Below are positions 56,144 to 64,000 of a stretch of DNA of 64,000 nucleotides, piece after piece. Origin of the DNA: Pandoraea fibrosis. Its GTDB lineage: Bacteria; Pseudomonadota; Gammaproteobacteria; Burkholderiales; Burkholderiaceae. The first letter of the stretch is position 1. Every line of letters begins with the position of its first letter. The stretch is taken from the NCBI RefSeq assembly GCF_000807775.2, contig NZ_CP047385.1, positions 2,728,001 through 2,792,000 on the forward strand. The letters run 5' to 3'. The notes beneath the pieces are model-generated. The model worked only from the letters and a program-made list of their open reading frames with translations. It did not search any database and was not told the DNA's origin. The position numbers were made by a program, and so were the translations under genes.

Positions 56144-56815
56144 TTAGCTGAGCAGCCCGGCGCCGATGTTGATCGACAGACCGAGCACGGCCAGATTGAA
56201 GAAGAACGAGAGGATGGCTTGTGCCAGCGTGGCGCGCCGCATGCGGCGTGACTTGAGCGCGACGTCGGCGGTCTGCGACGCCACCGCGATGGTGAACGAG
56301 AAGTACAGGAAGTCCCAGTAATCCGGATCGCAGTCACGGTCTGGCCACGCCAGCGCGTAGGGCGACTCGGTGTCTGTGAAGTACAGCCGTGCGTAGTGCA
56401 GCGTGTAGATCGTCGGTACGAGGAACCAGCCGGCAATGAGCGTGGCGGCCGCGAACAGCACATGTTCGGACGTCTGGTGCGGGCTGCCGGATTTGGCGCT
56501 GGCCAGAATGTGGATGATGGCGACCACGCTGGCAATGGCCGACAGGCTGACGACCGTGAGCACGATGGCGGCGCTCTGGTCTTCCTGTTCTGCGAAACGC
56601 TCGATGCTGCGTTTGGGCGCGGTGACCATCATGAACCAGATCATCGCGAGGTACGACCACGCGCCCGCGTTCCAGCCGATCAGGGTTCGGGTGATGGGAC
56701 TGAACTCGCCCTTCACTGCAAGCTGAACGAACAGACCGGCGAGCACGCCGATGGCAATGGCGATGAGTAGCCGGGGGTGAAAGCGAACCAGGTGCGGGAA
56801 GAGCTTGGCATTCAT
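56144..56815 (-). CDS. DUF1345 membrane protein
   Basis: 223 residues from the ATG at 56815 (a TTG at 56821 is possible). Five hydrophobic helices; DUF1345 hallmarks GWNAGAWSYLAMIWFMM and DYWDFLYFSFTIAVASQTADV. No known reaction. Upstream of cioA on the same strand but 254 nt away with its own hairpin, so probably a separate transcript. Confidence 0.88.
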   Translation of the reverse strand: MNAKLFPHLVRFHPRLLIAIAIGVLAGLFVQLAVKGEFSPITRTLIGWNAGAWSYLAMIWFMMVTAPKRSIERFAEQEDQSAAIVLTVVSLSAIASVVAIIHILASAKSGSPHQTSEHVLFAAATLIAGWFLVPTIYTLHYARLYFTDTESPYALAWPDRDCDPDYWDFLYFSFTIAVASQTADVALKSRRMRRATLAQAILSFFFNLAVLGLSINIGAGLLS

Positions 56816-57027
56816 TGGCAATGTCCGGACGATGACGGCGAGCGGTTCGATTATCCACTAACGCCGTGCCCCGTCGGGTCTTTGGGCGAACCGCGAACCG
56901 CATAACTCGCAACCGCCGCCGGACGCGATGCTGGTGATGGAAGTCGCCGAGGGGCTGCGGCCGTTCGGTGGGCCCCAGATGCGGCTAAGTTCCGACTGTC
57001 CTGAAATTGCCCTGAACTATCAAGTGA

Positions 57028-57046
57028 GCGCACGTTAATGGTGCGC
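57028..57046. promoter_or_regulatory. NtrC-type enhancer site
   Basis: GCGCAC-N7-GTGCGC, a perfect palindrome fitting the NtrC pattern GCAC-N7-GTGC. Lies about 165 nt before the sigma-54 promoter at 57209. Confidence 0.6.
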
Positions 57047-57208
57047 CGCCGCATCGCGATGCGGCATTGTGCCCGTTGTCATGCCACCGCATGGGGGCCG
57101 CGCCACCGGTGTGTGCTCTGGCACTAATCGCCTTCACGCGCTCCTCCCTTTCGCAAACCGCCGCAGTATGGACGTCTGCGGCGATGCCGCCTTCGTTGAA
57201 CATCCCCT

Positions 57209-57224
57209 TGGCACACCACTTGCT
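57209..57224 (+). promoter_or_regulatory. Sigma-54 promoter of the narK-like gene
   Basis: TGGCACACCACTTGCT: TGGCAC and TTGCT with GG and GC 10 nt apart. Predicted start near 57235, three bases before the first leader hairpin. Confidence 0.8.
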
Positions 57225-57237
57225 AGTCATTGCGCAA

Positions 57238-57375
57238 GGCCAACGGTGGCCGAGTGAAGACAAGCGAATTTTCTGCACCGCATGCATACCCCCGCGCGAG
57301 CGGGGACTTCGGGGCAACGGCGTCCCGAAGCCATAGGCCTGTTCACAGGCGTAAGGCTTCGGGACGCTTTTTTTT
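57238..57375 (+). promoter_or_regulatory. ANTAR (NasT/NasR-type) antitermination leader
   Basis: Hairpin P1: GGCC-AACGGT-GGCC (57238-57251). Hairpin P2: CTTCGGGGC-AACGGC-GTCCCGAAG (57307-57330). Both hexaloops have A at position 1 and G at 4, the ANTAR-protein target rule. The terminator stem (57321-57332 with 57355-57366, 12 bp) followed by eight T reuses the 3' arm of P2, so P2 and terminator exclude each other. A CCCCGC-GCGA-GCGGGG hairpin lies between. An ANTAR regulator bound to P1/P2 would let transcription read into the transporter gene. Confidence 0.75.
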
Positions 57376-57399
57376 CGGCATTCGAACACGAGGGTATCC

Positions 57400-58788
57400 A
57401 TGAGCACGCTCACGCAATCGTTGAAAAGTGGCAACTGGCGCGCGCTGGTTGCGTGTTTTCTCTACTTCGACACCGGTTTCACCGTCTGGGTGATGCTCGG
57501 ACCTCTGGCCCCGTTCATCGGCAAAGACATTGCGATGACACCCGCACAGACCGGCTTTCTCGTGGCCGTGCCGGTGTTGGGGGCGGCGATTCTGCGCGTC
57601 ACGCTGGGCAATCTGTATCAGGCCTTCGACGGTCGCAAGATTGCGTTGATGGGGCTCACGCTCTCGGCCATCCCGTCGGTGGTGCTGTTGCTGATGCCGG
57701 GAACACCGTCGTACACGCTGCTGCTGGTGCTGGGCGTGTTCCTCGGTATCGGCGGGGCAAGTTTCGCGGTGGCGTTGCCGATGGCGGGCAGCAACTACCC
57801 GCCGAAGGTACAGGGTCTGGTGCTCGGTCTTGCGGCGGCAGGCAATGTCGGCGCGGTGCTCGACGGCTTCATGTTCCCCGGACTCGCCGAGCACTACGGG
57901 TGGGCGCACGCGGCGGGGGCTGCATTGCCGCTGCTCGCGCTCGCTGCGCTGGCGCTGGTGTTCTGGGCCAAGGATCAGGGCGTGAAATCGGGCAGCGCAA
58001 CGCGCGCATTCACGAGCTTCTTCATCACCGTGTTCGGCCTCATTGCCCTCGTGCTGTGCGTGCATGCAGGCGCATTCGGGGAAGGCAAGGCCGGCGTGCT
58101 GTTGCTGCCGGTGCTGGGGGCGTTGCTCGCGATTGCCGTCCTGCCGCGCCATTATCGCGGTGTGCTGGCCGAGCGCGATACGTGGGTGATCATGCTGGTC
58201 TACAGCATCACGTTCGGCGGTTTCGTCGGCATGTCCTCGTATGTCACGACATTGTTGATTTCTCTATACGGCATGGCGCGTATCGAAGCGGGCCTCTTCA
58301 TGTCGTTGCTCGCGTTCCTCGGCGCCCTGGTGCGTCCGATCGGAGGTCTGGTCGCCGACAAGATTTCCGGTGTGCGTGCCCTGGTGCTGCTGCTCGCTGC
58401 AATCTCGGCCATCGATCTGATCTTCGCCGCATGGATGCCACCACAAGGTGCCGGTATCGCACTGCTCGTGCTGGTCTACGTGTGCTTCGGCCTTGGCAAT
58501 GGCGCAACGTTCCAACTCGTGCCGCAACGCTGGCAGGGCAAGACAGGCCTGATGTCCGGGATCATCGGCGCTGCGGGTGGCATCGGCGGGTTCTATCTGC
58601 CAGTGATCATGGGCATCGCGAAGGAATCGACGGGCAGCTATCAGATGGGCTTTGCCACGTTCGGTGCGCTGGCGGCGCTGGCGTTCGTGCTGGTTCTCGC
58701 GCTGCGCACGCACTGGATGTCGTGGGCATTGCCGAAGGAGGTGGCGGGTGGTGCGGTCCTGGCAGGCGGCGTGGCGCACGTCGAGTAA
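57400..58788 (+). CDS. NarK-type nitrate/nitrite MFS transporter
   Basis: 462 residues, 12 helices. NNP-family features: FDTGFTVWVMLGPLAPFIG in helix 1, GGASFAVALPMAGSNYPPKVQGLVLGLAAAGNVGAV (nitrate signature around helix 5) and the second Gly-rich stretch GLMSGIIGAAGGIGGFYLPV. Imports nitrate or exchanges nitrate and nitrite. GAGGG 6 nt before the ATG. The sigma-54/NtrC/ANTAR leader points to nitrogen assimilation rather than respiration. No nas or nar enzymes follow. Confidence 0.9.
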   Translation: MSTLTQSLKSGNWRALVACFLYFDTGFTVWVMLGPLAPFIGKDIAMTPAQTGFLVAVPVLGAAILRVTLGNLYQAFDGRKIALMGLTLSAIPSVVLLLMPGTPSYTLLLVLGVFLGIGGASFAVALPMAGSNYPPKVQGLVLGLAAAGNVGAVLDGFMFPGLAEHYGWAHAAGAALPLLALAALALVFWAKDQGVKSGSATRAFTSFFITVFGLIALVLCVHAGAFGEGKAGVLLLPVLGALLAIAVLPRHYRGVLAERDTWVIMLVYSITFGGFVGMSSYVTTLLISLYGMARIEAGLFMSLLAFLGALVRPIGGLVADKISGVRALVLLLAAISAIDLIFAAWMPPQGAGIALLVLVYVCFGLGNGATFQLVPQRWQGKTGLMSGIIGAAGGIGGFYLPVIMGIAKESTGSYQMGFATFGALAALAFVLVLALRTHWMSWALPKEVAGGAVLAGGVAHVE

Positions 58789-58877
58789 GGTTGGCCAAGA
58801 AGCGGTTGCGCAATCGTTTTGGAAAAGATCTTAAACATGTCTTGCGCGTCGACGACGAGGGGGCTGCCGAGCTTGCG

Positions 58878-58905
58878 CCGGTCCGTGGAATTCGGGCCGG
58901 TTTTT
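58878..58905 (+). terminator. Terminator of the narK-like gene
   Basis: 7-bp stem CCGGTCC/GGGCCGG (one G-U pair), 9-nt loop, then five T. Confidence 0.7.
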
Positions 58906-59047
58906 CTTCGCCGGCGTGGCGCGAATCGCCGAGTTGTCGACAAGAGCGCGCGTCAAATCGATGCCGCCACACCGAGGCGAGCAGGGCGCTTCGCTCCGGG
59001 CCAGATATCGAGGGGAGCTCAAAGCCGCTTCGCCAATCACAGAACGA

Positions 59048-59746
59048 CTAGGCGCGCAGCGAAAGCAACACCTGGGGCGTGCCTGTGAGGAATGCGTCTA
59101 CGCGTAAATCGATGATGCGGTCCAGGTCCTTGGGCGCGGGCTGCTGGTAGACCCACTTGCGCACGCCGATATAGAAAATGCTCGAGTGCATGGCCCAGAT
59201 CAGTTCGATTTCGTCGTCTTCCTCCTGAGGCGACGCAGGATCGGGAATCTTGTATTCATGGCGCATCTCGCGCGCCATGACCTTGAAGTGGCGCTCCTTC
59301 AGGCGATCGAGATACTTTTGATTGATTCCCGGACGAGAGAGTCCGGCGAAGATAAAAATTCGTACCCACTCACTGCGGAGAATGAAGCGGGCGTAGTCCC
59401 GGAAATAGCGCTTCATACGCTCAGCAAGTGTCGACGACCTGTCGGCGAGCCACTCCTCCCAGTCGGGATTCCAGCGCCGCACGAACACCTCCTCGTAGAC
59501 ACGGTCGACCAGCGCATCCTTGGTCGGAAAGTACCGGTAAAGCAATGGCTGCGTAACGCCGAGTTCGCGCGCCAGATCTCGCGTGCTCGCTTCAAATCCG
59601 CGGCTGGCGAAAAAAGAGATCGCGCTTTGAACGATCTGATGCTCGCGATCTTCGGGCGCAAGACGTCTCGTTGCGGGGGCGGCCCCGGAGTTTCCGATTT
59701 CCTTCGATCCGGCCTCAGTCTCGCTGGTTTGCTGAGGTTTCTTCAT
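59048..59746 (-). CDS. TetR-family transcriptional regulator
   Basis: 232 residues. After a polar 30-residue N-terminus, a TetR HTH (QIVQSAISFFASRGFEASTRDLARELGVTQPLLYRYFPTKDALVDRVYEE), then a helical ligand domain with many aromatic residues. Divergent from the VOC-OYE-SDR-MFS cluster and therefore its probable repressor. Confidence 0.93.
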   Translation of the reverse strand: MKKPQQTSETEAGSKEIGNSGAAPATRRLAPEDREHQIVQSAISFFASRGFEASTRDLARELGVTQPLLYRYFPTKDALVDRVYEEVFVRRWNPDWEEWLADRSSTLAERMKRYFRDYARFILRSEWVRIFIFAGLSRPGINQKYLDRLKERHFKVMAREMRHEYKIPDPASPQEEDDEIELIWAMHSSIFYIGVRKWVYQQPAPKDLDRIIDLRVDAFLTGTPQVLLSLRA

Positions 59747-59781
59747 GGCGGCTCCGTTCGGGTGATCCTGGTTTTAGTTGG

Positions 59782-59942
59782 CTAATTTATCACAAAATAA
59801 CTTGAGATCTCTCGCGTGAGCCTTTGCCGCTTGTAGCTCTCGGATGAAATCCATGCGTTAACGTCAAATAATTCCGAGGTTTTGTCCGGGTAACCCCTTG
59901 GTTGACATGCTTCCGTCCAACATCTAATTTATCAATCGATAA
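59782..59942. promoter_or_regulatory. Candidate TetR operators in divergent promoter
   Basis: The 11-mer CTAATTTATCA occurs twice, at 59782-59792 near the tetR start and at 59924-59934 near the VOC start. The second is part of a palindrome TTATC-AATC-GATAA (59929-59942). One copy per promoter fits autorepression plus control of the cluster. Confidence 0.5.
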
Positions 59943-59966
59943 TTAATGATTGTCCAAGGGGGCGAA

Positions 59967-60425
59967 ATGGCAATGCTCGGACTGGATCACTTCACGCTTC
60001 GCACCGCGAAGCTGGAAGAAACCAAGGAATTCTTCATGAAGGTGGCGGAGTTGCACGTAGGGCCGAGACCCGCATTCCAGTTTCCTGGCTATTGGCTCTA
60101 CAGGAATCAGCAGCCCGTGGTTCACCTCGCTCAAGCCGACGTCGATGCAGATGAGGAACTGTCGCGGTATCTGGGGGAACGCCCGAGTATCGGCCCGTCG
60201 GGAAGTGGTGCGCTGGATCACATCGCATTTCGCTGTGAGGGACTGCCGGATTTTGAGCAGCGGTTGCGCGCGCTGGAGATCGCTTATCGCGCGCGCACTG
60301 TCCCCGACCTGAGAGAGCACCAGATTTTCGTCTCCGATCCCAACGACATCGTCGTGGAGTTCATTTTTTCAAGTGAGGAGCTTGCCTCTTGGGTGTCGGA
60401 CGACGCCGGCGTTTCCATTCCCTGA
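59967..60425 (+). CDS. VOC-family protein
   Basis: 152 residues from the ATG at 59967 (AAGGGGG 4 nt upstream; the ATG at 59946 has none). One vicinal-oxygen-chelate domain: LGLDHFTLRTAKLEETKEFF, ALDHIAFRCEGL and HQIFVSDPNDIVVEFIF with likely metal ligands His and Glu. Glyoxalase or extradiol-like; first gene of the TetR-controlled cluster. Confidence 0.88.
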   Translation: MAMLGLDHFTLRTAKLEETKEFFMKVAELHVGPRPAFQFPGYWLYRNQQPVVHLAQADVDADEELSRYLGERPSIGPSGSGALDHIAFRCEGLPDFEQRLRALEIAYRARTVPDLREHQIFVSDPNDIVVEFIFSSEELASWVSDDAGVSIP

Positions 60426-60477
60426 CTTGCACTTGAGCGTGCACCTTTTTTCAAATCAAAACCTAGACGAAAGCATC

Positions 60478-61581
60478 ATGACGACCTCGAAAAAACTACT
60501 CAGCCCGTTTTCCCTGGGGCGCCTCGTCCTGCCAAACCGGATCGTGATGGCGCCGCTGACCCGCAATCGCGTCGGTCCCGGCAACGTGCCGACTGCCATG
60601 ATGGTGAAGTACTACGCCCAGCGAGCCTCGGCCGGCCTGATCATTTCCGAAGCCACGCAAATCAGTCCGGAAGCTCAGGGCTACGACCTCACGCCGGGCA
60701 TCCATTCCGCCGAGCAGATTGCTGGCTGGCGCGAGGTCACGGATGCGGTGCATGAGCGCGGCGGACGGATCTTCCTCCAGCTTTGGCACGTCGGTCGTGT
60801 GTCCAACGTTGCGCTCCAGCCCGGCGGCGTCGCCCCGGTGGCGCCGTCGGCGATTCAGGCGCAGGCGCGCACATGGGTCGCGGGTGACTTCGTCGCGACC
60901 TCCCCCCCGCGTGCGCTGACCCTAGAAGAGATTCCCGATGTCGTCGCCAAGTATCGGCGCGCCGCCGCCAATGCCATTGCCGCCGGATTCGATGGCGTGG
61001 AACTGCATGGGGCCAACGGTTACCTGATCGACCAATTTCTGCGCGACGGGTCGAACCACCGCACGGATGCCTACGGTGGCTCGATCGAGAACCGCGTTCG
61101 CTTTCTGCGGGAAGTGGCGCAAGCGGTTGCCGACGAGATTGGCGGTGATCGACTCGGGGTACGGCTCTCGCCCGTCACCCCGGCCAATGGCGCTTTCGAT
61201 TCCGATCCGTTGCCGCTGTTCTTCCATGCCGTTGAAACGCTCAACACGGTTGCCCCCGCGTATTTGCACGTCATCGAGGGCGAAACACGCGGCGCACGCG
61301 ATTTCGGTCCCGCGCTCGATTACCGAAAGATCCGGCAAGCCTTCCGGGGCGCGTATATCGGCAACAACGGCTATGACTTCGGCCTGGCCGAGCGCGCGGT
61401 CGGTGATGGAGCGACGGATTTGGTCGCGTTTGGCCGCGCCTACATCGCCAATCCGGATTTGGTCGAACGCTATGCACACGGGGCGCCGCTTAACGAGCCT
61501 CACGTCCCCAGCTTCTATGGCGGTGATGATGCCGGCTACACCGATTACCCCCAAATGGACGACATCGTGAGCCGCGCCTGA
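60478..61581 (+). CDS. Old Yellow Enzyme family FMN oxidoreductase (NemA-like)
   Basis: 367 residues. TIM-barrel flavoprotein: SPFSLGRLVLPNRIVMAPLTRNR at the N-terminus, substrate-binding HGANGYLIDQFL (HxxN-type), HRTDAYGGSIENR and C-terminal FGRAYIANPDLVER. NADPH-dependent reduction of alpha,beta-unsaturated carbonyls, nitroesters or nitroaromatics. 52 nt after the VOC gene. Confidence 0.94.
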   Translation: MTTSKKLLSPFSLGRLVLPNRIVMAPLTRNRVGPGNVPTAMMVKYYAQRASAGLIISEATQISPEAQGYDLTPGIHSAEQIAGWREVTDAVHERGGRIFLQLWHVGRVSNVALQPGGVAPVAPSAIQAQARTWVAGDFVATSPPRALTLEEIPDVVAKYRRAAANAIAAGFDGVELHGANGYLIDQFLRDGSNHRTDAYGGSIENRVRFLREVAQAVADEIGGDRLGVRLSPVTPANGAFDSDPLPLFFHAVETLNTVAPAYLHVIEGETRGARDFGPALDYRKIRQAFRGAYIGNNGYDFGLAERAVGDGATDLVAFGRAYIANPDLVERYAHGAPLNEPHVPSFYGGDDAGYTDYPQMDDIVSRA

Positions 61582-61695
61582 GTGCGCGTGAGTGAGTTTC
61601 GGTCGCGTACGCGCTGGCCGAGTTGATTTCAACCTTTCGCGGCGAAGGCGTATTCGCTGACGCCACGACAGAGACACCCAAGAGAGCATTCGAAA

Positions 61696-62448
61696 ATGTT
61701 GTTAGACGGATATACCTGTGTCATCAGCGGCGCCGGCACCCCTCGGGGCATCGGCCGGGCAACGGCCATGTTGTTTGCCCAGCAGGGGGCCCGCATCGCG
61801 GTCCTGGATCTGAACCTGGCAGATGCGCAGGCGACTTGCGCCATCCTGCCTGGCACGGGTCACAAGGCGTATGCCTGTGACGTGCGATCTCGTGAGCAAT
61901 GTGAGGCCGTTTCCACGGCGATTCTCAGCGATTTCGACGCGGTCGACGTGCTGATCAACAACGCAGGCATCGCCTCGCCGGATCGCTTCATGGATATCGA
62001 CGATGCCACCTACGAGCGCGTGCTCGACATCAACCTGCGTGGCACGTTCTTCATGAGTCAGGCGTTCGTGCCGCATTTCAAAACCCGCCAACGTGGCGTC
62101 ATCGTGAACATGTCTTCCGTGGCTGCGCAGCGCGGCGGCGGTGTATTCGGCGGCGCTCACTATGCGGCGTCCAAGTCGGGGGTATTGGGGCTGACCAAGG
62201 CCATGGCGCGAGAGCTGGGGCCGGCGGGCATTCGGGTGAACGCGATCTGTCCGGGAATGATCGATACCGACATCACACAAGGTGGCATTCCGGCGGATCG
62301 CCGGGCGATGCTCCTGGCCCAGACGCCGCTTGGACGGGCAGGCGAGGCATCCGAGATTGCCGGTTGCTGCCTGTTTCTCGCAAGCCCTCTCTCCTCATAC
62401 GTGACCGGCGCAGAGATCGATGCCAACGGCGGCAGCCACATTCATTGA
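61696..62448 (+). CDS. SDR-family oxidoreductase
   Basis: 250 residues. SGAGTPRGIGRATA cofactor loop, NNAGIASP, catalytic NMSSVAA Ser and HYAASK, and PGMIDTD. Alcohol/ketone interconversion with NAD(P)H. 114 nt after the OYE gene and 87 nt before the MFS; part of the same cluster. Confidence 0.94.
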   Translation: MLLDGYTCVISGAGTPRGIGRATAMLFAQQGARIAVLDLNLADAQATCAILPGTGHKAYACDVRSREQCEAVSTAILSDFDAVDVLINNAGIASPDRFMDIDDATYERVLDINLRGTFFMSQAFVPHFKTRQRGVIVNMSSVAAQRGGGVFGGAHYAASKSGVLGLTKAMARELGPAGIRVNAICPGMIDTDITQGGIPADRRAMLLAQTPLGRAGEASEIAGCCLFLASPLSSYVTGAEIDANGGSHIH

Positions 62449-62535
62449 GTCATTGAGCGACGGGGCATCGCTGCCCCGCGCTCATGACCAACACAAAACA
62501 AAACACACGATAAAGAACTACCAGGAGATGAAGAC

Positions 62536-63858
62536 ATGGACGCGATCGACCCGGACAAGCTATTCAGGAAAACAGCGTGGCATATATTGCCCGTGCTGAT
62601 GTTGGGATTCTTTCTTGCCTACCTTGACCGCGTGAATGTCGGGTTTGCAAAACTGGAGATGGCGCCTGCTCTCGGATTCAGCGATGGGGTTTATGGCTTC
62701 GGTGCCGGTGTCTTTTTCCTGGGATATTTTCTCTTCGAGGTGCCCAGCAACGCCATTTTGCATCGCGTCGGTGCGCGTCGATGGATCTCCCGGATCATGC
62801 TGACGTGGGGGCTGATCTCGGCCCTCACGATATTCATCCAGACACCCACCCAGTTCTACGTGATGCGTTTTCTGCTCGGACTTGCCGAGGCGGGTTTCGC
62901 GCCTGGCGTCATCTACTACACGAGCCAGTGGTTTCCTGCGGCATACCGTGGCCGGGCCTGGAGCATCTACTACACGTCGCTCGGGCTCGCGGGTGCGGCA
63001 GGCGGCGTGATGTCGGGGCTGATCCTCTCGAAGATGTCCGGTATCGGTCATTTGGCGTCGTGGCAATGGCTGATTTTGCTGGAGGCCGTGCCGACGCTAC
63101 TGCTCGGCGTCTACATCTTCTTCTTTCTCAACGAGAGAATCGCGACCGCGAAGTGGTTGTCGGCGCATGAAAAGCAGTATCTGACGGACGTGCTTGCACA
63201 GGAGAACCGCCAAAAGCTGTCGATCGGTTTCGGCAAGCTGATGCGTAACAGAAAGCTGTGGCTGCTGATCTTCATCTACTTTTCCTATAACTCGGCGCTG
63301 TACGCGATCAGTTTTTGGACGCCGACGCTGGTGCAATCGATGGGCGTGAGAGATCAATGGTCGATCGGATTGTTCTCCGCGCTGCCTGCGCTGTGCGCAA
63401 CGGTGAGCATGGTGGTTTTCGGTTACAGCTCGGATCGATGCCGAGAACGCCGGTGGCATCTGGTGACGGCATTTTCCATGGCAGCTACCGGTTTGCTGAT
63501 CGTGGTATGGGCCCGTCATCCCGCATTGGGCATCGCCGGACTTTGTCTGGCGAGTATGGGCGCGATGTCGGTCCCGACATTGTTCTGGAACATTCCCACG
63601 GCGATGCTTGCCGGCGCCACGGCCGCCGCTGGTATTGCGACGATCAACGCCACGGGCAATCTTGCCGGCTTCCTCTCCCCTTACATGATCGGTTATGTGA
63701 AAGAGACGACCGGCCGCGCCGATATCGGTATGTTCGTCATTGTCGGGCTTCTCTGTCTGGGAATAGTGGGACTGCTGCGAACACCGAAGCAAACGGCGAG
63801 CGTGTCGGGAGTGCCGATTTCCGGCACGGGGCTGAACGTTGAGGGTACGGCAAACTGA
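62536..63858 (+). CDS. MFS transporter, ACS family
   Basis: 440 residues, 12 helices. YLDRVNVGFAKLEMAPALGFSDGVYGFGAGVFFLGYF, EVPSNAILHRVGARRWISR, and FLLGLAEAGFAPGVIYYTSQWFP are anion:cation symporter marks. Imports an organic acid, probably the substrate or a product of the cluster enzymes. AGGAG 9 nt before the ATG. Confidence 0.93.
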   Translation: MDAIDPDKLFRKTAWHILPVLMLGFFLAYLDRVNVGFAKLEMAPALGFSDGVYGFGAGVFFLGYFLFEVPSNAILHRVGARRWISRIMLTWGLISALTIFIQTPTQFYVMRFLLGLAEAGFAPGVIYYTSQWFPAAYRGRAWSIYYTSLGLAGAAGGVMSGLILSKMSGIGHLASWQWLILLEAVPTLLLGVYIFFFLNERIATAKWLSAHEKQYLTDVLAQENRQKLSIGFGKLMRNRKLWLLIFIYFSYNSALYAISFWTPTLVQSMGVRDQWSIGLFSALPALCATVSMVVFGYSSDRCRERRWHLVTAFSMAATGLLIVVWARHPALGIAGLCLASMGAMSVPTLFWNIPTAMLAGATAAAGIATINATGNLAGFLSPYMIGYVKETTGRADIGMFVIVGLLCLGIVGLLRTPKQTASVSGVPISGTGLNVEGTAN

Positions 63859-63939
63859 CAATCTCGCTGGGAATGACATGGATGGCGCGGCGGGCGGAAA
63901 CGGCCCCGTCGCATCACCTCAGACACGTTGGAGATGACG

Positions 63940-64000
63940 ATGAGCAGAGTCGGATTTGTCGGGCTGGGCGATATGGGCCTGGCCATGGCGCGCAACCTGA
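63940..64000 (+). CDS. HIBADH-family dehydrogenase, 5' end only
   Basis: Starts at ATG 63940 (GGAG 6 nt upstream) and runs off the window after 20 codons: MSRVGFVGLGDMGLAMARNL. This is the N-terminal Rossmann strand and GxGxMG loop of 3-hydroxyisobutyrate dehydrogenase-like enzymes. Continues the catabolic cluster. Confidence 0.8.
   Translation, partial: MSRVGFVGLGDMGLAMARNL

Noticed and set aside
1..64000. rRNA, tRNA, CRISPR arrays, insertion sequences and prophage genes
   Set aside because: Looked for on both strands by eye; no transposase, integrase, regular spacer-repeat pattern or cloverleaf-like CCA end was found. A tRNA-scan search would be needed to be certain.

Overview
This is 64 kb of GC-rich chromosome from what looks like a betaproteobacterium of the Burkholderiaceae. 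Pandoraea or a close relative is my best guess, from the prpB-prpC-acnD-prpF-prpD order, the cyanide-insensitive cytochrome bd genes with a DUF2474 partner, the many LysR regulators and the catabolic MFS transporters. This is inference from gene families, not a database match. I saw no rRNA, tRNA, CRISPR array, prophage or insertion sequence.

Layout. 0-8 kb: chemoreceptor, acetyl-CoA hydrolase/CoA-transferase with a divergent LysR regulator, zinc-ribbon membrane protein, CSS-EAL c-di-GMP phosphodiesterase, small hypothetical genes and a Tyr/Pro-repeat lipoprotein. 8-18 kb: a candidate anti-Shine-Dalgarno small RNA, an aromatic-acid transporter, a Bcr/CflA exporter, a self-sufficient CYP116B-type P450 with a divergent IclR regulator, a Fur-box gene for a degenerate phosphopantetheinyl-transferase-like protein, and a peptide-binding protein. 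18-24 kb: a translationally coupled MFS-SDR-IlvD-HIBADH operon, probably for a sugar acid, with a divergent LysR regulator. 24-27 kb: a glycine-rich secreted repeat protein, a MetQ-like binding protein and a 53-residue membrane protein. 27-37 kb: the methylcitrate (propionate) locus, prpR divergent from prpB-C-acnD-prpF-prpD with a near-perfect sigma-54 promoter. 37-47 kb: an aminoglycoside-kinase-like gene, glycerate kinase, a lipoprotein, glpR-glpD-glpK with a GlpR operator, and a FAH-hydrolase/VOC pair with a divergent LysR regulator. 47-53 kb: a four-gene tripartite ABC-2 exporter, folE and a PEBP-family protein. 53-57 kb: cioA-cioB-DUF2474 and a DUF1345 protein. 57-59 kb: a NarK-type nitrate/nitrite transporter behind a composite leader. 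59-64 kb: a TetR regulator divergent from a VOC / Old Yellow Enzyme / SDR / MFS / HIBADH catabolic cluster that runs off the window.

The most notable signals lie between genes. The narK-like gene has an NtrC-type site, a sigma-54 promoter, two AxxGxx hexaloop hairpins and a terminator that shares an arm with the second hairpin; together these are the hallmarks of ANTAR (NasT/NasR) antitermination. A short minus-strand transcript unit near 8.35-8.42 kb would show UCCUCCU in a hairpin loop just before an intrinsic terminator. A strong Fur box precedes a phosphopantetheinyl-transferase-like protein that seems to have lost its catalytic residues. The propionate and glycerol loci also carry clear operators. 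Most proteins are ordinary metabolic or transport families, and substrates of the orphan catabolic clusters cannot be fixed from sequence alone.
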